Assembly (NCBI GenBank): GCA_037367405.1
Contig: JAZKJV010010755.1
Span: 558,001 to 622,000 of the forward strand
Direction: 5' to 3'
DNA from: Ottelia alismoides
Lineage: Eukaryota; Streptophyta; Magnoliopsida; Alismatales; Hydrocharitaceae
DNA length: 64,000 nt
Below the pieces are notes generated by a model that was not told where the DNA came from, did not search any database, and was given only the letters and a program-made list of their open reading frames with translations. Every line of letters begins with the position of its first letter. Position 1 is the first letter of the stretch. Below are positions 47,093 through 59,552 of the stretch, piece by piece. The translations under genes were made by a program, and so were the position numbers.

Positions 47093-49780
47093 CTTTTCTA
47101 GCCCCTAGAAAACACTTATGTATTAAGTGCAGAAAAGGAAAACAAAGAAAAGAAAATGAAATAAATTTGATTGAATGTAATTGTCAAACTAGTCTTCACA
47201 AAATAAATGTTTGGAGCTTAAGTCAAATTTTCGGAATTTTAGTGCACTAGGAACCTTATTGCAAATCGGATTTGAAATCTAACAGCCTTTGAGAATCTCA
47301 AAACTCTGCTCAAGTCTCCTCAATAACAAGGTATGAATATTTTAACTCATATGCAAACCCTTATGACTATGAGTCTAACTTGTGCAGTGTAAGTGATAGT
47401 GGCTCCCCACAACTGAAATGGCCAAGAGATTGACTTCTCCAGCATGACGACCCAGTGATTCCCCAATCCAACAACTCTTCCTTGAGGATCAGGGTATTCC
47501 CTTCTAAGTTCAAGTGACAACGACCTCAAGAGGAGGGGATAAAGATAAGAATGGACAGTAGCCAGTGTAGCTTAATATCCTAAGATGTAAGACCAATGTA
47601 GTCAAGTCATCTAGTTGCTAGCCCACATGATTTGACTTTGAATCTCAAACTTTCTTATTGAGTATACAAATATATACGCTCCGATAGGCATTTTATTTTC
47701 AATCAGGCATGTCCACTTTTTTGGAGTTTTTGCTTTTTGTTCTTTTTTTCAATTACTCTTTACAACAACATTTACATAAGAAGTTTTCCCTCTTGTGCCA
47801 GTAGACTATCCCTCTTTCTAAACATTATTGCAACCTAACTCTCACGTCTTTAGATGTCACTATAACTAGACAGGTTGGGGTGCACTTCCCTCCCTAGACA
47901 AGGACAAATGTTCCCACTTGTGTGCATCTCCTATCAGTAAATGTAATCCCCTCACCACTCCAGCTGAATTGAGCCAAGTGAAAGGTGTAGGTGTCCAAGT
48001 TAGGTCATTATCGACAAGAGCTATGCGTGTGCTCTGAAATACTCTACTTAGGCAGTCAAGAATCTGTTGAACCAACTCTCACAATTCTCAAAGATTTAAG
48101 TCGACTAGAACTGGAGTACCTCAATTATAGTTCATATAAGGTTCCTGTGATTAGGTTGATTTAAGGTCCAACCAAGCTCCAATCTTCAGATTTCACTTAG
48201 ACTAGTTCAGTTATCAAACTCAATCCAAAAAATACGAATGATATGCAAATGCTATGTAGAAAATATTCTTGTGATGCAACTTTACAAAAATTTTGATCTT
48301 TTTATGTATTTTTGAAAAGATGATACATGTGAATTTTTTTGTATTTTTCAAAAAGATTTTGCAAATTTTTTGGTATTTTAGTTTTGAAACATTTTTTTAA
48401 TTTTTGAAAGCAAAAGATTTAAAACTAGGTACAAATTTTTACAAAGGGATGCATCTTATATTTAGAAAAACTAGGTTTTTAAAGAATTTAACAAGGGATA
48501 AGTGGTCATTTATATATATACAGTTTAATAAAGAATTTTAGTGTTATGTATATAATACTTAAACTTATTTGAAAATCATTTTACAAACAATTTTGTAAAC
48601 TATAGTCCAAAATAATGTTGCAAACAATTTTATAAACATTTACACATATTTGAAAATCGTTTTGCAAAGGTTTTTCAAATAGTATACATAGATTTTTTAA
48701 AATATTTTTGAAAACATCTGAAAATAGTTTTTCAAACATTTTTATTTCACACAAAGAAAATAAATTTTACAAACGAAATATTTTTACAAAGATTGAAAAT
48801 ATTTCACAAAACATTTTCCAATTAGTTTTCAAAAGATTTTTTAAAACGATTTCCAAACATTTTTAAAATATTTTACAAAAACATTTTACCAGATTTATTA
48901 ATCAGTAAATATAAAAAGAATTTGAGGAATAATCAACATATTTTTATTAGCTATTTTTAATGAATTTTATAGTATTTTTTTGGCCATAAAGATTGATTAA
49001 AATACGAAAGTAGGAGTTATGGATAATGTATATATCGAGTATATACGACTCCCTAAACATAGCAACCATGTCCTCATAGATTAGAGTGGAAAGAGAAGAA
49101 TAACTCATAATGAGTATAGGAAAGTCTAAAGAATAAATGAAAAAAGAAATGAATGAACGAATGAGAAGTCGATTGTCCCCCGTATACTTAGGATCAAATA
49201 ATCTTTAGTGTAGCAGACTGTACATAAAGCAGGGAGGGTCAAGGGTGGGAATGAGCATATCATACTCACACTGTCTCCCCCTATACTTAGTGTAAGATAT
49301 CCCTAGATCTAGAGAAGAAGAGGAGATAGTAGAGAGGATCAACAAATGAAAGACTCGGGGTGCACACCCCCTATACTTAGGACAAGATACATCCCAAGTA
49401 TAGAAGACTAACAAAAAGGGGTGACACCTTATTGATAGAAAAAGAACAATGAAAAGAAAAGAAGAAAATATAAGTAAAGATGGAATAAGAAATTTGAACA
49501 GCTCAGAGTACGCATCCCCCTATACTTAGGACAAAGTACGTACTAAGTGTAGAAATGATGAAGGGAATGACACCTTTTCAGTAGAATAAGAGACAAAAGA
49601 AGGAAAAGAAGTACATGTATTCAAAAATATTTTGACTTGCTTTGTATTGGACTGTATCTAATGAAGTATAAATCACTTAAACGGAGCCAACGACAGATAG
49701 GAATGTGTCATGTTCAAGATAAGGCTTCAGAATTTGTCCATTGATCACAAATGGTTGTGTGTCAGCTAACAAACCATATA
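47093..49780 (-). other. E1 3' untranslated region
   Basis: Non-coding stretch between integrase and PPT. Read on the plus strand, PPT-like motifs (CCCCCTATACTTAGG) are at 49177-49192, 49276-49290, 49367-49381 and 49516-49530. The 48200-48920 part is AT-rich with many CAAAATTTT/TTTTGAAAA words, as in G1 at 3300-3700. The 47870-48060 block pairs with 4110-4310 of G1 in inverted orientation, as expected for opposite insertion. No credible frame. Confidence 0.75.
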
Positions 49781-49799
49781 TCATTACACTTCCATTGTC

Positions 49800-50760
49800 A
49801 CACACATGCCTCACTGTAAACGATCAAGTCTATTTGCTCTTCAGTTTGCCTGTAATGATCTTTAATTTTGCATCGAACAACCACACCTTCTGACCCATCT
49901 CAAAGGATTTGCGATGGATATGTTTGTCATGACACTTCTTGACAATCTACTCAGATCCACTTTTTGATTCTTCTTAGCTTTCTCAGAGTCCAAGTTATAG
50001 GTGTTGATGGCCCATAATGATTTATGTATCAGCTCAATAGCAAGATGAAATAGTTTTCCGTGCACAAGGTGGTGGGGAGACATTCCGAGTGGTGACTTGT
50101 ACATGGTTTTGTGAGCCCAAAGATTAGTATCAAGCAGCAGAGACCAGTTCTTGCGATTCGGACGCACAAGCTTATGTAGAATTGTCTTTATCTCCTTATT
50201 TGAACATTCAACTAAGAAATTGGAATGTGGGTGGTACATAATTCCTGAGTTAGCTTCCTCACCTCTCTATTTATGAAATGATTACCTCCATCTGATATTA
50301 GAATTTTGGAAATCCTGAATTATGCAATGATGTGTTCTCTTAAGAATTGACTGTTAGTCTGACTGTTGGCGGTTCGGGCGGGAATAGCCTCTACCCAGTG
50401 ACTTACATAGTCTACGACAAGCATAATATATTTGTGTCCCTAGATGTTTGGAAATAGGCCCAAAAAAGCGATGCCGCATGCATCGAAGACATCTGATATC
50501 TGAATGAACTTCAGCGGCATCGTGTCTCTCATTCCTATGGTATCGCCCATCTTCTAGCCATCAGTGCAACACTTGACGTAATCGTCTGCATCCTTGAATA
50601 ATGTAGGACAACAAAGGCCACTCTGAAGAATCTTTACTACCATCCGATTGCCTGAATGGTGTCCGCTAGATTCTCGATCGTGACAAAGTGCAAGGATACT
50701 TCAAACTTCCTCTTGAGGAATACACCTCCTCCATATGCAATCTGCCCTCTCACAAAATAG
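49800..50760 (-). pseudogene. Gypsy integrase relic of E1
   Basis: In sense order: zinc-finger relic (FCH..GHHSGN..KILQSG.C.PT.FKDA..YVKCC, about 50700-50570), core with FDACGIAFLGLFP near 50480 where the first catalytic aspartate (usually GIDF) is alanine, SDGGNHF near 50300 with the second, and YHPHSNFLVECSNKEIKTIL near 50235-50175 with the glutamate. GMSPHHLVHGK..HLAIELIHKSLWA (about 50090-50010) matches Athila/Tat integrases. The last 125 residues (50239-49862) are open. With the first catalytic residue lost and stops upstream it cannot be active. Confidence 0.9.
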
Positions 50761-50839
50761 ATATGGATCCTCCCACTAGTAGAAATGGATTTTAGACAAG
50801 AATTTGTCTACTTTCAGCTTTGACCAATCTGGGGAGTTC

Positions 50840-51011
50840 TCTTGAACACAAGACAATTCACAATATCAACATGCCAGGGAGCGAGGTGATTCAAAAAATT
50901 GCCTCATCTAGAAAGGTTTCTATGATCAGTTGTAAGTTTAACTCAGGAGATTCATGCTCGGGAAATCTAGATAATTGGTCGCCCCCACATTCTTAAATCC
51001 AGGTTCATCTC
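50840..51011 (-). pseudogene. E1 RNase H to integrase linker
   Basis: Continuation of RNase H after the foreign segment: RDEPGFKNVGATNYLDFPS in sense corresponds to the conserved RD..G.EN..ADHLSRL end of gypsy RNase H. Then the linker to integrase follows, with stops (a W..DIVNYLVT-like region near 50880). Confidence 0.7.
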
Positions 51012-52480
51012 GTGATTTTTTTCATCCCTTTTTAAATTTTTTAAACATGAAATTATATTATGTTTCTATTAAATAAGAAAACCGTGGGATTTGAGTTTTC
51101 AAGATTTTGAATTCGTTTTCTCAAGTTATGATCATTTTAGTGAGCACGTATCCACTGTTTTAGGGATTGCAAATCTTGACGTATCTAAGGAGTTAATTAC
51201 GGTTTTGAAACACCTAGAAATGCGTTAAAATAACTTTGGTTATATGATAATATAAACTATAAAACTTTAGAAACTTACTTTTCACGATTTAGATTCAAAT
51301 CGATTGAGATATGATAATTTTAGTGAGTGAGGGTCACTGCTGAAAATTACATTCCTAATCTAGAATCTTGTTATTATCATTTAAGAAATCAGTGAAATTA
51401 ATGATTAATTTCCTGGAATAATTATGGATAAATATTTGAGAAATAATGATAATTATTTCCTTAAATGACATTACCTTAACCAATTATTGATTAGATATGA
51501 TCTAGATCATAATTGGTTACTCAAACTACTTTCCAACAATCAAAGTTGCATGATAGGATTGGGAATTTGTTTAGCAAATTTCGTTATAATCAAAATGGTT
51601 TTGATTATTACTATATGTTATAACTTCGGTTGAAAAACCAATTGTTATCTCAAGTGTAAAGTGAACAATTTGGCATTATCCTTTCCCGAGGTGGATATGG
51701 TGCCTAGTCGGGGAGCGTTCGGTAGCATGTTGCAGTATGTGCAGTCTGTTCCACTCCCATCGGCACTGGCCATGACAACGGGTAGGGAAGGGTGAATGCT
51801 AGAGATATCATGATGTATTTTTCTAATTATTAAAATTAAAATAATTTCTATTTGAGATAATACCATATTCCAAGTAACAATAAAGAATGTTTGTTGGATA
51901 TTAATTGGATCATTTATTTAATGTAATCAGAATAATTGGAATCCAATTAAAATTAGAACAATCTATTATGAATAGAGTTATAAGTTCCCTTGGAAGAATT
52001 AATTATATCAATATGATTTGTAATAACTAATTAGAATTTGAACATGATATGGAGGATCGCATAAGTGACATCCATGGTCTCTCGTCAAGACGAAGGGTTC
52101 CGTCACCAGGGATTGTATGTAGGAGATGCATGTTTGAAGTGACAACACCTACATACAAGCACATCTAGATCTGGCTCTTTGCTTATCAAAAGAGTAAGGC
52201 CGTATGTGTAGTCACTCCAATATCGGGTCCTCATATTATTAGGGTGATATTATTGTGCACAAAGAGTGTTATTCTAGTTGACGGTTGGTTCAATTAATGA
52301 CGGGTCAATATCACCTGAGTAGTGGTGGGCCCGGGAGTAAAAAATTGAATTGGAAATGCAAGTTGGACATGCAAGGTGGAATGTGTTCCCGCTTCTTTTT
52401 ATCCGAGTTACAAGTTCTCATATTATTGGTATGTGACAAATATAAGGAAGGAGATCCCATATATTGCTTGAGATATAATG
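51012..52480 (+). repeat. 1.47-kb sequence shared with copia F, inside E1 RNase H
   Basis: Colinear with 17425-18895 of copia F, same strand, opposite to E1 sense. E1 coding resumes on both sides: [11 protein letters not shown] in sense ends near 52490, and RDEPGF starts near 51011. There is no LTR, PBS or PPT at its ends, and no clear target duplication. About six residues of the expected RNase H are missing at the junction. The copia-like frame at 52285-52551 has no recognised domain. Confidence 0.75.
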
Positions 52481-52800
52481 GTAAGTATAAGGATCCACCG
52501 GATGAGATGTGGTTTGGCATCCTTCTTCTGCTGCAAGTATCGCATGGTTGAATGTTTGTGTAGATGATAACCTTGTGCTAGAGGAGATGGGATCTAAACT
52601 TTTCCAAGGAAAAGACTACCACTAGCATCTCCTTCTCAATGATCGTGTAATTTCTTTGAGTTTCATCGAGCATTCGACTAACGTAGTGAATAACAAACGG
52701 GACATTATATTTCCTTTATTCGAGTACAACACTGATGGCATAATCTGACGCATCTGTCATTATCTCCAAAGTCTATGTCTCTTTTGCTTGATTAAAGGGA
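52481..52800 (-). pseudogene. Gypsy RNase H relic of E1
   Basis: In sense: MTDASDYAISVVLE (about 52760-52720, catalytic aspartate kept), PFVIHYVSRMLDETQRNYT, then [19 protein letters not shown], and [13 protein letters not shown] before the inserted 1.47-kb segment. Stops interrupt the frame. The domain removes RNA from RNA-DNA hybrids in reverse transcription. Confidence 0.85.
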
Positions 52801-53600
52801 AAGGAGCACACGATCATCAATGAAATCATTCCCCTTGAATAGTAACTCGATCACGAGGCCAAATTAATGAAATCTTTGATAAGTTGCGGATAAAAACTGA
52901 CATGGCACAAGAATGACCTGACCTGTTTGATGGGTTTTGGTTGCTTTAGCTTGGAAATCAACTCCACCTTGGTTGGGTCAACTTCCATGCCACGTTTAGA
53001 TACAACATGACCCAACACAATCCCCTCAGTCACCATGAAGTTGCTCTTCTCCCACGAGACCATCAGATTTACTTCGCATCACCTCCGTAAGACTCGATCT
53101 ACATAATCAAGGCATTGATCAAAGGAGTCTCCTTAGATTGAGAAATCATCCATAACTACCTCGAGAAAATTGCCACCATATCAGTGAAAACTACCAGCAT
53201 ACACCTCTGAAATGTGGCTGGGACATTGCATAGACCAAACGACATCCATCTGAAGGCCTATGTACCAAAGGGACATGTGAATGTGGTATTCTCTTGGTCT
53301 TCAAGAGCTATCAACTTCATTATATCTAGAGTATCCATCCATGAAGCATAAGTATTCTTTCACTGCCAGTCTCTCGAGAATATGGTTAATGAAAGGTAGT
53401 GGAAAATGGTCCTTCTTGGTGGCGAGATTGAGTCTTCTGTAACCTACACACAATCACCAAGAAGTGGGTACTCTAGTCGCGATCTCCTTTCCCTTCTCAT
53501 TCTTCATGATGGTGATCCCTGATTTCTTCAGCACTACATGCAGAGGGCTCTCCTATTTGCCGTCAGAGATGGGATATATGAATACCACGTAGAGCGATTT
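52801..53600 (-). pseudogene. Gypsy reverse transcriptase relic of E1
   Basis: In sense: KKSGITIMKNEKGKEI (about 53540), YRRLNLATKKDHFPLPFI (about 53440-53390) including the first RT motifs, then VMDDFSI near 53140, the catalytic DD box (usually F(M/V)DDFS in this group), and EVNLMVSWEKSNFMVTEGIV followed by VLGHVVSKRGMEVD..K (about 53060-52970), then the VRSFLCHVSFYPQLIKDF thumb motif (about 52910-52860). Stops are present, for instance after FSI, so it is inactive. Confidence 0.9.
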
Positions 53601-53770
53601 CTGAATTTTTTTCATAACAACATCCCGAAGGTTCAGATTCAACCTTCTCTAAAATTCGTGGGAGGGTTTGCCGTCCTCTTAAAGGAAGATGCGATGCAAG
53701 CACAAGGACGGATTGATCCCATAGAGATCCAAAATTTTCAGACCAATTACCTTGCAGTTTCCTCAAGCGC

Positions 53771-54043
53771 CTACATCAGACAAGATTCCTCATCTTCGGT
53801 TACATGAGCATTGATAATGACCGAGTACATATTAGGTTCACCTGTAAGGAAGGCGTACTTCATATTGGAGGGTAGTTGTTTCAACTCAGGTGGAGTAGGA
53901 GCTGCTTCAAAGTTGACTTCGTTTATCATCATAGATGGTTGTTCTTTCACTTTTTCAGTGTCCACCCTGCTCTGTTGTGCCTCTTTATTAAAAAATTTAG
54001 AGAAATCTTCAAAAATTTCTTCTTCGTTACATAATTCATCCAT
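53771..54043 (-). pseudogene. E1 protease-RT linker
   Basis: A 90-residue open piece in sense with PPELKQLPSNMKYAFL and PNMYSVIINAHVTEDEE, matching the conserved P..ELKPLP..LKYAFL....PVIIS..L...QE segment that joins protease and RT in Athila/Tat Pol. Confidence 0.85.
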
Positions 54044-54299
54044 ACTCTACTCTTGGTCTTGAAGTCACATCATCCCCACAAGGATCTCATCAAGTATATC
54101 AACAAAAATTCCATCTTGGTTCTCAAGGGTAAAGTCGACTCCATTCTCCAATCCTTACTCAGGGCAGAGGAGTTCACGGATCTCATTATCATCCAAAAAG
54201 AGGTTGGTGTCTTGAATTTCTGCTAAAAAATGCAGACTTCAAAATGATTAATCACCCTCGCACATGCTACAGAAGCTCCCTCTGTAGGTTTTGCCTTAG

Positions 54300-54720
54300 A
54301 TACAGTCTCTGTCTTTATTTTACTGTTGTAGGAGTCGAAGATGATCTCTCAAGTGCCATAATTCACTAATGCATTGTCTGTTTGCAGGAACTGTCATCCA
54401 AGTATAATTGGGTTAAGGAGCAATGGTTGGGAGACGTCCATATCTAGTACGACAAAATCGACAGGGAACTGCATCCCCATAACTGTGACGATCACGTTCT
54501 CCAACATGCCTCTAGGCTGCTTGATGGATTTATCCGCGGATTGCAGAATCATCTATGTAGCTTTGAGTGATCTTAACCCAAATTCTATGAGAAGTAAAGC
54601 AAGCATTAGATTGACAGAAGACCCGCTGTCGGGCAAAGTGCGTTTGAACTCCTGGTTAAACGTCTCACAACGAACGAGAGATGCACCCTTGTCTGCTTTT
54701 TAGTCTAGGATTTTTCTGAT
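54300..54720 (-). pseudogene. Aspartic protease relic of E1
   Basis: In sense: DSGSSVNLM near 54650, the retropepsin active-site motif (usually DLGAS(I/V)NLMP in this group), then GMLENVIVTVMGMQFPVDF and VVLDMD near 54500-54430, and a decayed LILG..FL. Stops follow. It would have cleaved Gag-Pol. The plus-strand frame at 54374-54703 is its antisense shadow. Confidence 0.85.
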
Positions 54721-54779
54721 GGAATTGACTGTGGTCATTGTGAGAATGTTCATTTTGTACTTTCCACCTTACTTCAGAC

Positions 54780-57100
54780 ATTGTGTTGATGAGGCTGGCG
54801 CCTAGCTGTACATGCATCTTTCAGTCCTTTCTTCACAATAGACATATACTCAAGAACCTTCGTTAAAGGCATATTCAAGACCAGATTTTGAATGATTTCT
54901 ATAATGGAAGGATCAGAAAAATCCTTTTTCAATTTTTTTTGTGTTTTTTCATCGCTTCTGGAAGTGCTTAATTACATAATCTGAAATAATATCATTCAAA
55001 AGTTAAGTCCCTATAATTGTTTACAGGTAGATGGCATAAAGGTATAGAATCATTTACAATCTGTGGTCCAAAAATGCAGGCTCGACGTTGTATGCAAGCT
55101 TTGGATCTACTGCAAGTGTTGGACTTCCTTGTACTGGTACTAGTTCTGTGGCACATGTAGGCGTCTTCAATACTGGTTGGTCACCACCGAGTTTGCTGTT
55201 GTCTTTTTGGGTTTTTGAATTTTTTTCATTTTTTTGTAATTTTTCTACTGGTGGTGGTACTCCAAAAATATTATTCCGCCCCTGTGCTGGCAGGAATAAC
55301 AATTCCCCGTAAGATGCAGGATGCTTCCCTTTCACTATCGCCAATTGCTGGAGTATCCTATCGCTCCTAAGAGTAACATCATTAAATAAAAATAATTTTA
55401 ATTCATTAAATTGGGTTGAACGCTACGGACTACATGCTCCTTACGTCGGTAATTGTTTGGGTTCTCTTCGACCTGAGCTGGAATGATTATTTTCGCAATC
55501 GTTAGATTGTCGATCTTTTGGTTCATCTCAGGCATATTTTTCATTAATTGATCAAGGAAGTCAAGGGTCAAGTTTACTAGCACAATTTCAGAAAATTCCC
55601 CATGCTGGGGTTTCTGATGTTGATATGTCTAGTGAGATTGTGGATGGTGTCCTTGTGAAAACTAGTGAGGAGGAGGATGAGAGGAATACTATGAGTTCTG
55701 AGGAGGACATTGAGTAGCTAGCTGATGATGCTACCCTTGATTGTGATACCCGTACTGCTGAGGAACATGCTCATAGTTCTGCCTCCAGATATTGCCTTGA
55801 TAAGGAGGTTGTTGCAGATACGAGTGCTGGAAAGGTCTTCAACCATGTTGTTGTTGCTGATGATAAGGCATGTTGCCCATATTCTAACTCCGAGAATGTC
55901 CCTGAGGATGGGTCAGTTGTGCCTCATTATTCAAGACACCATTGACTTCTTGAATCAGCAGCAGAGGTGGGGAGAACTACTCAGAATATGCAGGCTACGG
56001 CTCTGGTTGATACATAACCATTTGTGTTTAGGGTTGCGGGGGCTGCTCCGAAACCTGCATGTAGTACACATGCTGAACAGGTTGGGTTGTGGTGGACTCG
56101 ACTAAGGCATTTGGTTCAGGGATGGATCCTTCTTCTCAACGGACGTCTCAGCAGTGGCAGACATAGATTTGCACATGTTGGCGTTCAAAGCTCGGACAAG
56201 CTTCTCCAACTTCTAGGAAATTAAGTTGAGCTTTTCCAATCCATGGGTGCTCTTTTCGATGACTAATAATTTGTCAAGGTTCTACGAACTCTTCTCAATG
56301 ATATCTACCTTGGACAAGTAGCTCCCAATGATGCTAAGGTTGGAGCTTTCCTCCTTGTCTTTGGCATGAATAGCCATGTTAACAGACATGCTGATGGTGG
56401 CTAGCATCTTCATGCAAGCACGTGACGAGGATTAGCAGCTTCTTCTTCAGCTATCTCCTCAAAAGTATTACATACAACATCCTCATCTAGTTGAAATGGG
56501 AGCCACCGCAAATGGCATCGACAAGCATTTGGCTTCCAAGTGTCATCCCACCAAAGAAGTGTTGCATGAGACCAGTTTTTTAAATATTATGGTGCGGAAA
56601 CTTTTCCTACAAAACCTTGAATATTTCCCACACTTCATGTATCGACTCGTGGGGTTGCTGGTAGAAACTGGAGATGCGAGCATGTATCTAGTTCTGGCGA
56701 TCGAGAGGGTAGAATTTGTGGATAAATGTGGACTTTAACTCCTTGCAAGTCCTGACAACCTTCCCCAAGTCATCAACCTAATACTGGGTGTTGTCTTGGA
56801 GGATGAAGAGAAAGGCACTCATCTTGACCACCCCCGACGGAATACCGGGATAATGAGCGATGGCACAAATGCAGCCAAACTTCCTAAGGTGGAAGTAGGG
56901 TTCCTCAGTAGTATTCACATGGAATGTAGGGAGTAGAGAAAGAAACTACGACTTTAGCTCAATGTGGGCATGGATTTGTGGAATTTGTATCTATTTTGTG
57001 ATATGGCCCACGCCAGGATTGTATGTCCGCTTCAAAGTTGGATTCAACGGCAGTGCTCTTGCATCCCTTCTTTCAAAATTGGGTCCACCCACTAAAAATT
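54780..57100 (-). pseudogene. Gag relic of E1
   Basis: The core is in sense near 56850-56520: FLFILQDNTQY, then STFIHKFYPLDRQN, ARISSFYQQPHESIHEVWE and KFPHHNI..GLMQHFFGG, matching the Retrotransposon_gag pattern (F..KF.PP......I..F.Q...ES..EAWERFK.LL..CPHHG). Downstream frames (55583-55398 and 55344-55054) and IIEIIQNLVLNMPLTKVLEYM near 54880-54820 match the variable gag C-terminus and the conserved pre-protease FLE.FKKL.INIPF.EAL..MP motif. Many stops. No CCHC knuckle seen. Confidence 0.8.
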
Positions 57101-59530
57101 CATCACTAGAACCTCCACGATTAAACTCATTTTCTAGCTCTGGTTCACCCTTTTATCTTCCATCTCTTTCGACAACCCTCCTCCTCAAATAGTTAAACAT
57201 GTCTTGAAAGGCAGTCTAGGCTATGGCCTGATTAATCAGTTGTTGTTGGATTGCCTAAATAGATGCGAACAATTGGATATTGACCTTCTTCTGTGTAGTG
57301 TATTTCCCTTCCCCTGTATTGACTTCTTATTCTTGTTGGGTTTGCGATCCCCTTACTCATCCACCGACCATGTTAGATTCTTCTTGGATTTCTTGCTCGA
57401 CATCAGGTTCTTGGTCTGAACATGGAAGAATACCTCGATTAGTCTTAATTGCAGCACCAAATGGAGAGAAGTGTTCTAATTTAAAGTCAACATAGAACTT
57501 GTTAAGGATGGTGATGTGCAAGGAGTGATGTAAATGGACATCCAAATTAGGCAAAGTTCGTGACAAGAGTGATTCCTATTTATTGAAGAAGGTGGAGAGT
57601 CTAGAGATTGGTTCGTAGAGTTTGAATGGGGTTCTCAGGACTCACCCTGAATTATTGGAGAAAGCGAGCGTATGGAAGCGATGTGGGTGTCGATGGGGTC
57701 TCGACTGAACTGTCCTGTGTTGCCATCTCGGAGATCAAGAGGATGATCGATATGGATGAAAGATATAGGGGTCAACGAGAAACAAAAGGAGTTTAAAACA
57801 ATAGAGGGCTCAGAATAAGCAAGGGTCAAATAGGAAGGAAGCAAAATTACACGAGTGTGCAACATTTTTGATCTTGACCATAATATAGTTAATCGATCAA
57901 ACACAAAGCAATGGGTTCACCAACTCGACTCGTGAAACCGTGAAGGTTCAAAAGTTATCTTTGTATGTTTTAGATTTGATTTTCAAGCAATTTATTTTTG
58001 AGTGAGTCCTTAGAACGATACGTCTATAGGAGAGAGTACTACCGAAAATGATCTCGTGCTTGTCCTCCTTTGTAACCTGAGTTTGCACTTTTAAGGTCCT
58101 TGTCACCCTTTTTGGATCTCTACTCAACCAAAGAAATAGAGGGAGGAATCCGATAGGTGAAACCACTACATTTGATCTCGCTCTCAACAGAATCATCCGT
58201 GAGGGTGCGAGAACCTACTCAGATGCAAGACGATGAGACAGACACCCCCATGAAGGCATGGCCTAAGCTCAATACTTCGGACAAGGTTGATGCTCTACAC
58301 AATAGAGAACATCATTGGTGACAAAGCCCTACTCATCTACATATGATAGAAGTGTCAATACTTCAGAAATCCAAGAGATAGGCAAGGTAGCCACATACTG
58401 GGTTTTGGGCTCTAAACCTTATGAAGTCACTCTCTCACTAGGAAGGAGACCTTCCAATGGAACCTAAAAACAAATTAAGGCTTTTCTCACCCAAGGCAAT
58501 GATTCCAATTAATCATTTTTATTTAGGTCAACTATTTTTAGTAGTCACTTTTTAATTTTTTGGTGTTATCACTTCCTTTAAGTAGATTCATACAAACACC
58601 TAACATTTTCGTATTTCCTTTGATTCCTATATGAGCAAAAAATAAGGAGATAGTAGAAAAGTAATGTACGGTGACACTAAGATGAAAATCTCAACTTAGT
58701 GCCTTAATGATGAATGCTCAGCTAGAAGAATTACAATGCTTCCCAGCTCTCTCCATGCAATATGCAAAAGAGGAATTTATAAACCTATACTATATGTCGA
58801 TATGCACACAGAAATCGTCTTAAGCAGGCAATTGCTAACGTGAAGAAACAAATGCTAAACACTAAGAGAGAAACCTAGAGTCCGGTCTTGGAGCCTCCTC
58901 GGTGCCCACAACAGTGGGTCTTGCAAGCACTATATGGAGTGCTCTCACAATGGACGGTTTCAAAACTAAGTGTCAAGCAATTAAGTAATCTAAGTTCAAA
59001 CATGAAGACCATAGGAGCATGAAAAATAATTAGGTGTTTGGCCTTAGTCTACACGATCAAGCAAGCCTAAAAACTAAGTGCTCATTCCACAAAATAAATA
59101 GAAAAAGGGCGGAAAGCACAAATCACAAGAAATAAAGTAAAATAATGCGATCAAAAACTCGAAAAACTACGGTGATCCCCAAGTGAACAAACACTTGGAA
59201 ATTGGGCTTGAGTATCCAAAGTCTCAAGTAACTGTATTATTACAAATTAGTAGTTAAAATAAGTCTATCTCTCACAGGAAAAATAAAAATCATAAGCTAT
59301 TGTCCTCTCTCTAGAGCTTCCTACTCTCTCCTGCCAACTAGGTCAGAATAGCCAACTCCTCATCCCAAGGCTACGTAGGATCACCTAGGCGATCCTCCTC
59401 GGTCAACGGTCTCTCACAAGAAGACAAGAGAAGAGACGTCAGATAATTCAAAATATATAATCAAATAAAAAGAGATAACATAAAAAATGTCTAAGAAGGT
59501 AAAGAAACAAAATCTACTCTACAAATCGAT
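57101..59530 (-). other. E1 leader and gag N-terminal region
   Basis: This stretch lies between PBS and the recognisable gag core. The part at 57900-59100 pairs in inverted orientation with G1 1-1000, so the two leaders are homologous. From 57100 to 57900 there are short frames on both strands with no motif I recognise; the gag start is not identifiable. Confidence 0.6.
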
Positions 59531-59550
59531 GCTTCCTAGCAACGATGCCG
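59531..59550 (-). promoter_or_regulatory. Primer binding site of E1 (tRNA-Asp-like)
   Basis: Minus strand CGGCATCGTTGCTAGGAAGC lies two bases past the LTR end. The Athila/Tat site complementary to tRNA-Asp is TGGCGCCGTTGCCGGGGATC; about 13 of 20 positions agree, including the CGTTGC core. Degenerate but in the exact expected place. Confidence 0.75.
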
Positions 59551-59552
59551 TT

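Noticed and set aside
52285..52551. Plus-strand frame of 88 residues across the end of the 1.47-kb segment
   Set aside because: It crosses the junction between copia-like and gypsy RNase H sequence, so cannot be an original gene.
54374..54703. Plus-strand frame of 109 residues
   Set aside because: Antisense of the E1 protease domain, which has clear motifs on the minus strand.
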